56,665 bases of DNA, taken from assembly GCA_903916595.1 (NCBI GenBank), contig CAIWXI010000049.1:87396-144060 (forward strand). Direction: 5' to 3'. The notes below the pieces were generated by a model. The model made no database searches. It was not told where the DNA came from and worked only from the letters and a program-made list of their open reading frames with translations. The translations under genes and the position numbers were made by a program. Every line of letters begins with the position of its first letter. The stretch's first letter is position 1. Below, piece after piece: positions 45,209-53,776 of this stretch. This DNA is from an uncultured Bacteroidales bacterium (GTDB taxonomy: Bacteria > Bacteroidota > Bacteroidia > Bacteroidales > FEN-979).

Positions 45209-45763
45209 TTATAATGCCAGGGAGGACTCCCTGACAGGTATTTTCTCTGTGCTTTCTGCTTTAGCTGGTTGAGCATTCTCAGCCGGGGAAGGATTTTCCA
45301 TGTTATGAATCTGGCCGGGAGCGGGCACATGATAAGCCAGTTTATAATGCTTGTAAACCTTGTTCAGATCTTTCAGGAGCGCTATGCCCTGTTTGGCCAT
45401 CCGTTCTTTACGATCCCATGAAACATGCATCTCAAGCATATCCTTCATCATAATATTACGGTTGTTTTTCCAGGAACGCAGAGAATTAATAAGGGCCGGG
45501 TGGAACTGGGATCTCAATACAGAATACTGTTCCCGGGTCTGTAACAATTTGATCTTTTTTAAATGCTGTTCCAGCCCGGAAGCAGAACCCGGATTTTTAC
45601 CTTCGGTGATCATTATCAGCTTTTTCAGCCGGATCTCCATAATCCCCGACAGAATCCAGATGGCTTCGGTATAAAAACCATTTTTCATTGCATTGCCTGC
45701 TGCAATGGTCAGTTCTTTTACCGTGAACACTGGTTTTTTACTCTTTCCTGTCTTGATCCTCAT
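45209..45763 (-). CDS. Uncharacterised helical protein of the copA-CHAD operon
   Basis: 184 residues, no signal peptide or membrane helix, predicted largely alpha-helical and Lys/Arg-rich in the first 130 residues (FTVKELTIAAGNAMKNGFYT, EQHLKKIKLLQTREQYSVL), with a Pro/Ala/Glu-rich C-terminal tail of about 40 residues. I do not recognise the family. It is first in a minus-strand operon with CHAD and copA and faces a divergent lipoprotein gene across a symmetric inverted repeat. The basic helical body could bind an anion or nucleic acid, but that is only a guess from composition. Confidence 0.65.
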   Translation of the reverse strand: MRIKTGKSKKPVFTVKELTIAAGNAMKNGFYTEAIWILSGIMEIRLKKLIMITEGKNPGSASGLEQHLKKIKLLQTREQYSVLRSQFHPALINSLRSWKNNRNIMMKDMLEMHVSWDRKERMAKQGIALLKDLNKVYKHYKLAYHVPAPGQIHNMENPSPAENAQPAKAESTEKIPVRESSLAL

Positions 45764-45785
45764 GGCAGCAGAAGTCGAAATTTGT

Positions 45786-45818
45786 GGTAAAGGTAGAAAA
45801 AAAATGCCTACCTTTACC
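45786..45818. promoter_or_regulatory. Symmetric inverted repeat with near -7 boxes facing both ways
   Basis: GGTAAAGGTAG (45786-45796) and CTACCTTTACC (45808-45818) are perfect 11-base inverted arms separated by AAAAAAAATGC. Each arm contains TACCTTTA, one base from TAnnTTTG, on its outward-reading strand, 28-32 bases from the two divergent start codons. It may be a mirrored promoter pair or a dyad operator. Confidence 0.5.
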
Positions 45819-45846
45819 GTCCTTATTCAATGAATAACCTTGTACC

Positions 45847-47097
45847 GTGCCACGATTCTTTAGTTTTATAAGTATTCTCCTGCTGCTCTTAACACTCAGT
45901 TGCTCTAAGCAGAGTGATCCTGTAACCCTCGATTTTAATTCACTGGTAGCCGGGGGAGTAGGCCTGGGTTTTGTAAGTCCGTCTACAGTTCCTCCAACTG
46001 CTACCATTGTTGCTACTATGAGCTCAGCTGTTAATCCGGCCAGTGCAACAACCAACAACATAAAACTCCTGAGGTCTTATGATACTACTTATGTAGACCT
46101 TACCATCACAGTCTCAGGAAGTACTATAACCATCGTTCCTAAGACTGATCTGGGCAACGGCATCTATTATGAACTTACATTCACATTACTTCTGGGTACA
46201 GACGGCACTTCTATGACCTATCTCTGGAGGTCATTCACCACGATTGGCAGCTTCGGCCCCCCGGGGCTTATTGCTTATTGGAATTTTAACGGCAACACTT
46301 ACGATATGCAGGGGCATTATACCGTGAGTTCCGTTACAGATCTAAATTATGCGATCTCCTTCAGAAAATCCCTGGGGCAGTGTGCCGCATTTAATGGCAC
46401 GTCGACCATGGTTCAGGTTTCTAACGGCGATCAGCTGGTTAACACGAAAGATTTCTCTGTCTCTTTCTGGGTAAGAGCAAATTCCCTGTACCAGGTTGAT
46501 TCAACAGGCAAACCAAAAGGGCAGCTGGTGCTCGGGGTGGGTGATTATAAAGGCTTTGAGTTCGAGATTGCCTCCGACTACAGCTCCTGCAAACTGGTTG
46601 CTTCCTATGCCCTTCCCGACGGCTCCACGATTTCTGAAGATCTCTCCTTTGCAGGTGACGGCAAAACAGGAACAAACGGAGGTTTTCCTGGCTGGACATA
46701 CTGTGCCGACCTTAGAACCACCGGTGGTGTTTTAGCACTGCTGAAAGACAGCTGGGCTTTTATCACCTGCACCTATAGCAGCATAACCAGGATTGGCACT
46801 CTTTATATTGATGGCGTTAAAATGAAACAGCAGGATTTCAACAAATGGCCGGCCGGGGATCCCGCTACAACCATCACGGGCCTGAAATACGGCGGCAGTG
46901 CACCCCTGCAGGAAAACATGTTTGCCATGGGCTTCTTCCATTCTGCCATGTCAACGGCCTATTCAAACACTTCCTGGGGGAATTACTTATCTCCTTATTC
47001 AAACCATTTCAGGGGGTGGCTCGATGAGGTAAGGATATTTAACAGTGCAATTAAAAGTTCAGATGTACTTGAGATGTACATTCTCACTATGCCTTAA
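45847..47097 (+). CDS. LamG-domain lipoprotein with N-terminal Ig-like domain
   Basis: 416 residues starting at GTG (an in-frame stop at 45832 and no other upstream codon leave little choice). Lipoprotein signal with lipobox LTLSC (about C19). Residues about 35-125 form a Big_5-like beta-sandwich (SSAVNPASATTNNIKL, with LTFTLLLGTDGTS); residues about 140-410 are a concanavalin-like LamG/laminin-G-3 domain (LIAYWNFNGN, CAAFNGTSTMVQVSN, DFSVSFWVRAN, GWLDEVRIFNSAI). Such proteins bind glycans or surfaces outside the cell. It meets the START-domain gene convergently, sharing four bases. Confidence 0.83.
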   Translation: MPRFFSFISILLLLLTLSCSKQSDPVTLDFNSLVAGGVGLGFVSPSTVPPTATIVATMSSAVNPASATTNNIKLLRSYDTTYVDLTITVSGSTITIVPKTDLGNGIYYELTFTLLLGTDGTSMTYLWRSFTTIGSFGPPGLIAYWNFNGNTYDMQGHYTVSSVTDLNYAISFRKSLGQCAAFNGTSTMVQVSNGDQLVNTKDFSVSFWVRANSLYQVDSTGKPKGQLVLGVGDYKGFEFEIASDYSSCKLVASYALPDGSTISEDLSFAGDGKTGTNGGFPGWTYCADLRTTGGVLALLKDSWAFITCTYSSITRIGTLYIDGVKMKQQDFNKWPAGDPATTITGLKYGGSAPLQENMFAMGFFHSAMSTAYSNTSWGNYLSPYSNHFRGWLDEVRIFNSAIKSSDVLEMYILTMP

Positions 47098-47735
47098 TTT
47101 TTCTCTTCCACAAGTTTTTTGATCCCTCTCATCACTTTCAGTGGAGTGTCTACAATAACCATGTTGTATAACCACGAAGGTACATTTCCGCCCGGATCTA
47201 CAAAACCTTCCAAGACCGCCTGGATCGTATTGTTGCCAGTTGGTTTCAGTGTCCACTTCTGCCAGTAATTACGTATCCTCACGATTCCTTTCCGTTCGGG
47301 GACCGCATCGGGCAGGGGTTTGGCCGAAACGATTTTTTCTCCTGTTACAGGGTCAATGGTGATCTTCGCCTCAACACAAAGATCACGGTCATTCATAGGC
47401 CATGGTACATCATACACCAGATAATACCTGACGAGTTTATCAGGTTCAAAAGTGAGCACTTTTATCTCCTTCACATTTTTATCCCACCAGTCAACATTCT
47501 GCACATTTCCGATATACCTGCTGAGCTTTTCCATGGTTGTATGGAATACCGTTTCTCCTTTGAAGCATTTAAAGTTAGAATGATCAGGCGTTCTGGTATA
47601 GATCTTTATCCCATCTTTTTCCTTGATGAAATTCCATGTCTGTGCACTCAGCGCTGAACACATCAGTACTAAACAAGACACCAGGAGAAACCTCAGGTAA
47701 ATCAATGGATATTTTTTGTTCGGTGGCTGCTTCAC
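47094..47735 (-). CDS. START-domain (StAR-like lipid-binding fold) protein, secreted
   Basis: 213 residues with a signal peptide (about 1-31, ending SALSAQ). The rest is a START domain: WNFIKEKDGIKIYTRTPDHSNFKCFKG at the start of the fold, NVDWWDKNVKEIKVL, VYDVPWPMNDRDLCVEAKIT and IRIRNYWQKW-type strands, closing with a C-terminal helix (LKVMRGIKKLVEE). START folds hold hydrophobic ligands such as lipids. It is the last gene of a short minus-strand operon after the STAS gene, with a five-base gap. Ligand unknown. Confidence 0.83.
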   Translation of the reverse strand: MKQPPNKKYPLIYLRFLLVSCLVLMCSALSAQTWNFIKEKDGIKIYTRTPDHSNFKCFKGETVFHTTMEKLSRYIGNVQNVDWWDKNVKEIKVLTFEPDKLVRYYLVYDVPWPMNDRDLCVEAKITIDPVTGEKIVSAKPLPDAVPERKGIVRIRNYWQKWTLKPTGNNTIQAVLEGFVDPGGNVPSWLYNMVIVDTPLKVMRGIKKLVEEKN

Positions 47736-47740
47736 GGATT

Positions 47741-48070
47741 CTATTTTACCTGCAGAATCTCATCGAGGCCCGCGATTTTAAAGGTCTTCATGATAAAGGG
47801 GTCGGTATTCAGAATCGAAAAAGCTCCGTCTTTTACCCTCTTCTTTCCGGTCACACAAAGTCTGATAAACGAAGACGAGATGTACGTAACTTCTTTCAGG
47901 TCAAACGCAAGGCCGAAATCGAGAAGAGCCCCCGGGTTATCATTCTTTGTAAGCGAAGTAAATTTGGACTCCAGTTCAGTCGAGAGCTGGTTGCATAATA
48001 CCGTATCCAAACGTCCTTTAAAAATACAGGTCAGTAGTCTTTCTTCGGGGTTAAAATCAAAATCCAACAT
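47741..48070 (-). CDS. STAS-domain protein (anti-sigma-factor antagonist-like)
   Basis: 109 residues, a single STAS domain: FDFNPEERLLTCIFKGRLD, then GALLDFGLAFDLKEVTYISSSFIRLCVTGKKR, with the conserved Ser-Ser before the central helix as in SpoIIAA-like proteins (the second piece is shortened in meaning here to YISSSFIRL). Such proteins are switched by serine phosphorylation in partner-switch systems, but no anti-sigma kinase or PP2C phosphatase is nearby. It lies 16 bases after the aldehyde dehydrogenase and five before the START gene. Confidence 0.85.
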   Translation of the reverse strand: MLDFDFNPEERLLTCIFKGRLDTVLCNQLSTELESKFTSLTKNDNPGALLDFGLAFDLKEVTYISSSFIRLCVTGKKRVKDGAFSILNTDPFIMKTFKIAGLDEILQVK

Positions 48071-48086
48071 AATGGTGTTTTTTCAA

Positions 48087-49520
48087 TTAATGATTTTTAT
48101 GATATTCAAACCTCAGATCGGCTTCACTACAATTTTCGTCAAGGTATTTAGGCTTGTCGATGCTGAAAAACCGGTCATTCATTTTTCTCCTGCAAACTCT
48201 CTGTATATTAATAAGGTGTTTTACGCTGATGTTCTCGGTGGTGATGTTTTTACCGCCCGTGCCACAGCCAAGGGTCAGCGAAGGCGAAAGCATATTAAAG
48301 GTACCTCCAACCGCACCCTGGGAAGTGGGTGTGTTCACCACGATACGCCCGGCATTGATAAGCTGGCTGAATTCCATGATCCGGTGTTCATCGTTGGCAT
48401 AAATTCCTGCGCTATGCCCAATCCCCCCCAGGTAATTCAGATCGATGCATAATTTTATGGCCGAATGATAATCTTTTGCCGTGTAAAACGCCAGGATAGG
48501 GGCCAGGATCTCGACCGAAAGAGGGTAGTCTTTACCAACCCCTTTTAATTCGGCCAGTAATATTTTTGTTCCCTTTGGAACAGTAATTCCGGCTTTTTGG
48601 GCAATCGTTTCAACTGACTGGCCCACGATAAAGGGGCTCATGCTCATCGACTCTTTCACAACAGCGATATTCTGTACCTTAAGGATTTCCTCCGGGCTGA
48701 GAAAATAACAGTTCTGTCGTTTAAACTCATCTCTTATCTGAGGAGCAATTTTTTCTTCAACCACAACCGACTGCTCGCTGGCACAAACGGTTCCGTTATC
48801 GAATGTTTTTGACATGATGATAGAGGAAATGGCAAAGGGGAGATCTGCGCTTTCGTCGATGAACACTGGCACATTGCCAGGCCCCACACCTATAGCCGGG
48901 TTGCCCGAGCTGTAAGCTGCTTTAACCAAACCTGTTCCTCCGGTAGCAAGGATAAGCGCAACCCTCGGATGAGCCATCACCATCTGAGTGAACTCCCTCG
49001 ATCCTGCCGGGATCATCTGAATGCAATCCTCAGGTGCCCCTGCCTCCAGCGCCGCTTCGTAGCATATACGGGCTGCTTCACCAGTAGAGCGGGCCGCGTT
49101 ACGGTGAGCGCTGATAATGATAGGGTTTCGGGTCTTCATGCAGATGAGTATCTTGTAAATGGCAGTAGATGTGGGATTGGTCACAGGTGTTACCGCGAAG
49201 ATAGGGCCCAGAGGCTGGGCAATCTCTGAAATGCCGGTAACAGTGTCATGATTGATAACCCCAACCGTTCGCTGATCCCGTATATCCTCGTACACCAGCT
49301 GAGTGCCTATTACGTTCTTCCACACTTTGTCCTCCCAGATGCCGATCCCGGTCTCATCAACAGCCATCTTCGCCAGCTTTACCCTGGCATTCAGGGCGGC
49401 CCTGTAAACAGCCTCCACAACTTTGTTCGTCTGCTCCTGGTTGAACTCCTGGAATTCCGCCGCGGCATAAATAGCCCGTTCAAGAATATCATTTGCCTTT
49501 TCAGTTAGGTTTTCTGCCAT
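48087..49520 (-). CDS. CoA-acylating aldehyde dehydrogenase (acetaldehyde dehydrogenase, AdhE-N/EutE type)
   Basis: 477 residues. The catalytic Cys is C246 in KTFDNGTVCASEQSV; cofactor-binding regions are VTPVTNPTSTAIYK, ATGGTGLVKAAYSSG and GVGPGNVPVFID, all as in the N-terminal half of AdhE and in EutE/PduP. It converts acetaldehyde (or a related aldehyde) plus CoA and NAD+ to acyl-CoA and NADH, or the reverse in fermentation. No alcohol dehydrogenase domain is fused, and no microcompartment genes are present. C-terminal NITTENISVKHLINIQRV is family-typical. TAAATTTG (49570-49577, minus) is a candidate -7 box. Confidence 0.88.
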   Translation of the reverse strand: MAENLTEKANDILERAIYAAAEFQEFNQEQTNKVVEAVYRAALNARVKLAKMAVDETGIGIWEDKVWKNVIGTQLVYEDIRDQRTVGVINHDTVTGISEIAQPLGPIFAVTPVTNPTSTAIYKILICMKTRNPIIISAHRNAARSTGEAARICYEAALEAGAPEDCIQMIPAGSREFTQMVMAHPRVALILATGGTGLVKAAYSSGNPAIGVGPGNVPVFIDESADLPFAISSIIMSKTFDNGTVCASEQSVVVEEKIAPQIRDEFKRQNCYFLSPEEILKVQNIAVVKESMSMSPFIVGQSVETIAQKAGITVPKGTKILLAELKGVGKDYPLSVEILAPILAFYTAKDYHSAIKLCIDLNYLGGIGHSAGIYANDEHRIMEFSQLINAGRIVVNTPTSQGAVGGTFNMLSPSLTLGCGTGGKNITTENISVKHLINIQRVCRRKMNDRFFSIDKPKYLDENCSEADLRFEYHKNH

Positions 49521-49569
49521 ATTTCCTGTTAATATATGCTACCGGTTTGTATCTGTTGAGAAACGCCTG

Positions 49570-49577
49570 CAAATTTA
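49570..49577 (-). promoter_or_regulatory. -7 box for the aldehyde dehydrogenase operon
   Basis: TAAATTTG on the minus strand, a full TAnnTTTG match about 50 bases before the start codon. No clear -33 element at the proper spacing. Confidence 0.45.
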
Positions 49578-49727
49578 TTGATTTTTCTTAATTTACTATT
49601 ATATCTGCAAGATGAAGACTTACCGTCACAGATGCGATTATGAAATATCAATGAGGAAATTGACATGGGTTCGTTATTTCATTAACAAATCTCAGCGCAA
49701 TTGTGGCGGGAGCGTTTCGTTTCTTCA

Positions 49728-49735
49728 TAATTTTG
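49728..49735 (+). promoter_or_regulatory. -7 box for the hexahaem lipoprotein gene
   Basis: TAATTTTG, a full TAnnTTTG match, 66 bases before the ATG at 49802, with TTG at 49701-49703 as a loosely spaced (24-base) -33 candidate. The rest of the 281-base gap 49521-49801 holds no gene that I can support. Confidence 0.45.
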
Positions 49736-49801
49736 TTTTTCAAATAATTGCACATCGTTGTCTGCTGCATAATCTTATTAATTAACAAAAACTGAAAGAA
49801 T

Positions 49802-51091
49802 ATGAAAAATTTACAAAAAGTATTTTATTTTGCCGGCCTGTTAATTCTGGCCTCATTTGCGCTATTGCCTTCCTGCGTCAAAGAAGGCACACAGGGTCCT
49901 GCCGGCGTTAACGGTATCAACGGCGTAAACGGGACCGATGGTTTAAATGGTCAGGATGCTAATTCTTCCTGCCTCGTTTGCCACACGATCGCTAATTTTG
50001 ATAATAAGATCGCCCAGTATCATTTCTCAAAACATTACACGGGTACATCCAGTAGCCGTTTTACCAAATTCTGTGCAAGATGTCACACCAGTGAAGGATT
50101 CAAGCAGATCATGGGCAGTGGACAATATGTTGTTGCCAACGACATGCCGGAAGCCAACAGAATTAACTGCACAACCTGTCACAAACATACCGGATTTGAT
50201 TTTTCCGGAGATACGGTTTCTCAGATTTTAGCTTCTATTTCACCTGTTTTCCTGAATTACAACAAGAACCAGATTGCCACTGATTTTGGTTCAATAAACA
50301 ACCTCTGTGTAAATTGCCATCAGATTCGCGGTGCCACCTCTCTTACTTATTTCGACGTTGCCCAGAATAAGAGTGTTGCATTTACTCAGCTTCCTTACTT
50401 TCCTTTTTATAACACCGACGACAATGCATCGGTTAAATACCAGGTTGGACGTAGCTTCTCGGTTCATGATGGAAATCAGTCAAACCTTTTTGCTGGTATC
50501 AATGGTTATGAATATGCAGGCAAAACCTATACAAGAATATGGAAGCACTCGGCTAACGCCTGTACAGATTGCCATATGAATACTTTCAATCCTGCCGACT
50601 CAACAGGTGGTCATTCACTGAAAGTAAACAAAGCTGAATGTACTGCATGCCATGGCAGCGATAAGTTAACTTCTATTCAGTCATTGATTTCGGGTAAAGT
50701 CGTTGCTTTGGCTGAACTGCTTGTTGCCAGAAAAGTATTCAAGAAAACCACAAACACCCAGGGTGTTGTTTCATATAGCGCAGTACCAACCCACGATTTC
50801 TTCGGAGTTCTTTTCCCGACTGCACAGGATACCATCAAGTATGCTATTGCTCTTGCCGCCGCAAACACTGTTGACCCGAAAACCGGTTTGGTTATTTATA
50901 CAAACAATGTAACCATTGGCGTTGATCCTGATTATTCTAAGAGAATCGGCCGCGAATGGAAATACGGCGAATTAGGCGCAGCTTACAATTATGGCTACAT
51001 CAATAGCGAATTATCTAAAGGTGTTCATAATCCTCCTTACGCCTTACAAATCTTACAGAATTCTATTGATTGGCTGAATGCTAATCCCTGA
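49802..51091 (+). CDS. Hexahaem c-type cytochrome lipoprotein with collagen-like stalk
   Basis: 429 residues. Lipoprotein signal with Cys25 in LLPSC. Residues 29-52 are eight uninterrupted Gly-X-Y triplets (GTQGPAGVNGINGVNG and on), a collagen-like stalk. Six CxxCH haem c sites follow: CLVCH (57-61), CARCH (91-95), CTTCH (123-127), CVNCH (169-173), CTDCH (254-258) and CTACH (280-284); further His residues can be distal ligands. The C-terminal 130 residues have no haem motif. It should be an exported electron carrier, perhaps surface-exposed, matured by a cytochrome c system outside the window. A strong terminator follows. Confidence 0.88.
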   Translation: MKNLQKVFYFAGLLILASFALLPSCVKEGTQGPAGVNGINGVNGTDGLNGQDANSSCLVCHTIANFDNKIAQYHFSKHYTGTSSSRFTKFCARCHTSEGFKQIMGSGQYVVANDMPEANRINCTTCHKHTGFDFSGDTVSQILASISPVFLNYNKNQIATDFGSINNLCVNCHQIRGATSLTYFDVAQNKSVAFTQLPYFPFYNTDDNASVKYQVGRSFSVHDGNQSNLFAGINGYEYAGKTYTRIWKHSANACTDCHMNTFNPADSTGGHSLKVNKAECTACHGSDKLTSIQSLISGKVVALAELLVARKVFKKTTNTQGVVSYSAVPTHDFFGVLFPTAQDTIKYAIALAAANTVDPKTGLVIYTNNVTIGVDPDYSKRIGREWKYGELGAAYNYGYINSELSKGVHNPPYALQILQNSIDWLNANP

Positions 51092-51102
51092 TAAATTTAA
51101 TT

Positions 51103-51148
51103 AAAAAAAAGGCCGAAAACATCAACATGTTTTCGGCCTTTTTTTTTA
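51103..51148. terminator. Bidirectional intrinsic terminator
   Basis: A near-perfect hairpin with arms AAAGGCCGAAAACAT and ATGTTTTCGGCCTTT, a CAAC loop, flanked by A and T tracts on both sides. It can end both the cytochrome transcript (plus) and the convergent BNR gene (minus). Confidence 0.93.
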
Positions 51149-51181
51149 TCGTTTCCATGCCAAACAAAGCCTGGGTGCAAA

Positions 51182-53749
51182 TCAATACCTTATGATTTTT
51201 GTCACCCCCGAATAACGCATCCCTTCAACTTTAACAAGATACATTCCTTTTGGCAGATCATTGTAAGCGTTACTGCCTGAATTCCCCGTGTTCCATTTGA
51301 TTTTTTGTTCGCCCGCTGATAGCTTTCCGCTGAATACCAGCTGCCTGAGTTCTCCGTTCAAACCATAGACACATACCCTGATCTGATCCTCTGCCGGAAG
51401 ATAAAAACTGAAGGTTGTACTGTTTACCATCGGGTTGGGGTATGCATCCAGATGAACAGAACTTGGTTTTGCAGGTGAGGAGATCCCGGTGAATAGTTGA
51501 TCCAGGCTGGCTTTGTAACACGATAAGCCATAAGTTCCAACAACAATAGTACGTGTTGGCGCATGAATTTTCATGGCATAGACCGGTACAGCAGGGAGTC
51601 CGTTCCAGATCCATGACCAGGTTTGTCCTCCATCGGCAGTTCCATATACACCTGCGTCGGTTCCTACAATGATCTTACCCGGGATATCCGGATCCAGGGC
51701 AATGTCGTTAACCGGGAACTCGGGCAGGTTCCCCGAGATGTCGGTCCAGGTTGATCCAAGGTCTGTCGATTTGAATACATGCGGAAGAGGTTCATCCCAG
51801 CGGAAACCGGAGAGCGTCACATAAATCGTGTGCTCCCCGAAGTGATCTGTGGCAACCCTGGTGATGGAACGGTTGGGGAGTCCGGCTGAAATATTCTGCC
51901 AGGTCTGACCGTTGTTGGTCGAGATTTGAACCTTGCCGTCGCCTGTGCCTGCAATAACAATTGCTGGATTTATAGCGGAAATGGCGATGGTTGTAATCGT
52001 GTAAAAGTACTGGTCGATGCCTGCGGTGAGGTCACCGCTTACAGCTTGCCAGGAGTTTCCCTTGTTGGTTGATTTCCAAACCCTGTACGTACCGAAATAC
52101 AGAATAGAGGGATCCTCAGGGTGCATGGCCAGGGGAGCGGACCAGTTTACCCGGTCGCCCGACATCGGAGAAGCAATATAGTTCATATTTGAGCCGCCAT
52201 CATCCGAACGATAAAGATTCCCCCATTGGTATTCCGCATAAATAATATTTGAATTCGTATAGTCGACCAGGGTATACATTCCATCACCCCCGAGGATAGG
52301 CTCCCAGTCACTTGTTCCTCCGCTAAGGGTCCTTATAGTATTGTTATCCTGGGTGCCGCCATATAATCGTTCAGGATTCTGGTAATCTATATCGATGGCA
52401 TAAAACTGTGTCAACGCCAGGTTGTTGATCTTTGTCCAGCTGTTCCCGCTGTTTTGACTACGATACAGTCCGCCGTCATTTCCTTCAATGATACTGTTAG
52501 TCGTTTCATCAAACATCATGGCATGATGATCCACATGGAGATCCCAGGTTGAAATGTCGGTCCATGAACTACCGCCATTATCTGTCCTGAACAAGTCAAC
52601 TCCCATTACAAACACCCGGTTTGCGTTAAGCGGATCAACCCTGACCTGACCGAAATACCATCCGAAGTTACTGTTCATCCCATATAAAGCTCCATCGTTG
52701 GTGCGTGTCCACGATTGCCCCCCGTTCAAAGATTTATAAACAGCCACCTCGGTATTATCAAGGTCATAAAATGTATAGAGGATATCGGGATTTGATTTGG
52801 CAATGGCAATACCTATCCTGCCCACATTGTTTCCTTTTGGCAGTCCGCTGGTCATTTCAGTCCAGTTAGTTCCGCCATCAATGCTTTTCCATACCCCGGA
52901 GGTGAGGCCGAAAGAACGACGGTAAACCAGCCCGCGCGACCTTTCCCACATGGCAGCATAAAGTATTTGCGGATCTGTTGGATGTTGTACCAGGTCTATC
53001 GCCGATGTTGAATCGGTGAGATACAAAACCCGTTGCCAGGTTTGTCCGCCATCGTCGCTGCGATACACCCCGCGTTCATCATTAGTAGTAAAAAGATTGC
53101 CGCAAGCGGCGACAAAAACACGCTGAGAATTGGAATAATCAACAAGAACACGACCAATGTAGGCTGAATTTATCAGCCCGATATGCTGCCATGAAGCGCC
53201 CGCGTCGGTCGATTTGTAGATGCCATCTCCCAGAAAACTAAAGCTGGATGAATTGGCCTCTCCTGTTCCGCAGTATAAAACCTGGTCGTTATTGGGATCG
53301 ATGGCGATATCACCGACGGAAATAACCGGAACATCATCGAACAGGTTGGTCCATGTGACACCCTGGTCGGTTGTCTTCAGAATTCCGCCGGTTGCTGCAC
53401 CTATGTAGATAGTTGAAGGATTGCCGGCCGGGGATTCAATGTCGGTAATCCGGCCCCCGATGTTTTCAGGACCAGAGAATATCCACGGGTTATTCAGTCC
53501 CGACGCAGTTTTCATCAGGTTCCGGGCCTGTTGTGCAGCCGAATGAAATGCCGCAGTATTGATGCGGTCATGCGGATACAGTCGTTGCATGGCCATCCAG
53601 TCGTTTGGCTCAAGGTTTGGCGGCACCCATTTTACCGTTGATTTATTATTTTTAACAGGCAATAAAAAGAAAGCCAGCATAACAGCGACAATCATTATGG
53701 ATATCGCAGCGACGATTCGTGTTATTCTTTTCGGCAAGGAAAGTTTCAT
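51182..53749 (-). CDS. BNR/sortilin-type beta-propeller protein secreted by T9SS
   Basis: 855 residues: N-terminal export signal (hydrophobic about 13-31), then roughly ten to twelve BNR/VPS10-like blades, each with the Asp-box pattern S-x-D-x-G-x-T/S-W (KTTDQGVTW, KSTDAGASW, RSDDGGQTW, KSLNGGQSW, STNNGQTW, KSTDLGSTW, TADGGQTW). The last 90 residues are a T9SS type-A sorting domain (LDAYPNPMVNSTTFSF, LPKGMYLVKVEG, ending KIIRY). The propeller may be structural or bind glycans or peptides; no glycosidase catalytic residues can be assigned. It follows the phosphodiesterase gene by 27 bases and may be co-transcribed. Confidence 0.88.
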   Translation of the reverse strand: MKLSLPKRITRIVAAISIMIVAVMLAFFLLPVKNNKSTVKWVPPNLEPNDWMAMQRLYPHDRINTAAFHSAAQQARNLMKTASGLNNPWIFSGPENIGGRITDIESPAGNPSTIYIGAATGGILKTTDQGVTWTNLFDDVPVISVGDIAIDPNNDQVLYCGTGEANSSSFSFLGDGIYKSTDAGASWQHIGLINSAYIGRVLVDYSNSQRVFVAACGNLFTTNDERGVYRSDDGGQTWQRVLYLTDSTSAIDLVQHPTDPQILYAAMWERSRGLVYRRSFGLTSGVWKSIDGGTNWTEMTSGLPKGNNVGRIGIAIAKSNPDILYTFYDLDNTEVAVYKSLNGGQSWTRTNDGALYGMNSNFGWYFGQVRVDPLNANRVFVMGVDLFRTDNGGSSWTDISTWDLHVDHHAMMFDETTNSIIEGNDGGLYRSQNSGNSWTKINNLALTQFYAIDIDYQNPERLYGGTQDNNTIRTLSGGTSDWEPILGGDGMYTLVDYTNSNIIYAEYQWGNLYRSDDGGSNMNYIASPMSGDRVNWSAPLAMHPEDPSILYFGTYRVWKSTNKGNSWQAVSGDLTAGIDQYFYTITTIAISAINPAIVIAGTGDGKVQISTNNGQTWQNISAGLPNRSITRVATDHFGEHTIYVTLSGFRWDEPLPHVFKSTDLGSTWTDISGNLPEFPVNDIALDPDIPGKIIVGTDAGVYGTADGGQTWSWIWNGLPAVPVYAMKIHAPTRTIVVGTYGLSCYKASLDQLFTGISSPAKPSSVHLDAYPNPMVNSTTFSFYLPAEDQIRVCVYGLNGELRQLVFSGKLSAGEQKIKWNTGNSGSNAYNDLPKGMYLVKVEGMRYSGVTKIIRY

Positions 53750-53776
53750 ATCTGATGTGTTTTAGTTACTGCATGA

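Noticed and set aside
49521-49801. Small gene or regulatory RNA in the 281-base gap
   Set aside because: No frame with a plausible start and ribosome site or conserved-looking structure; only two promoter boxes can be supported.
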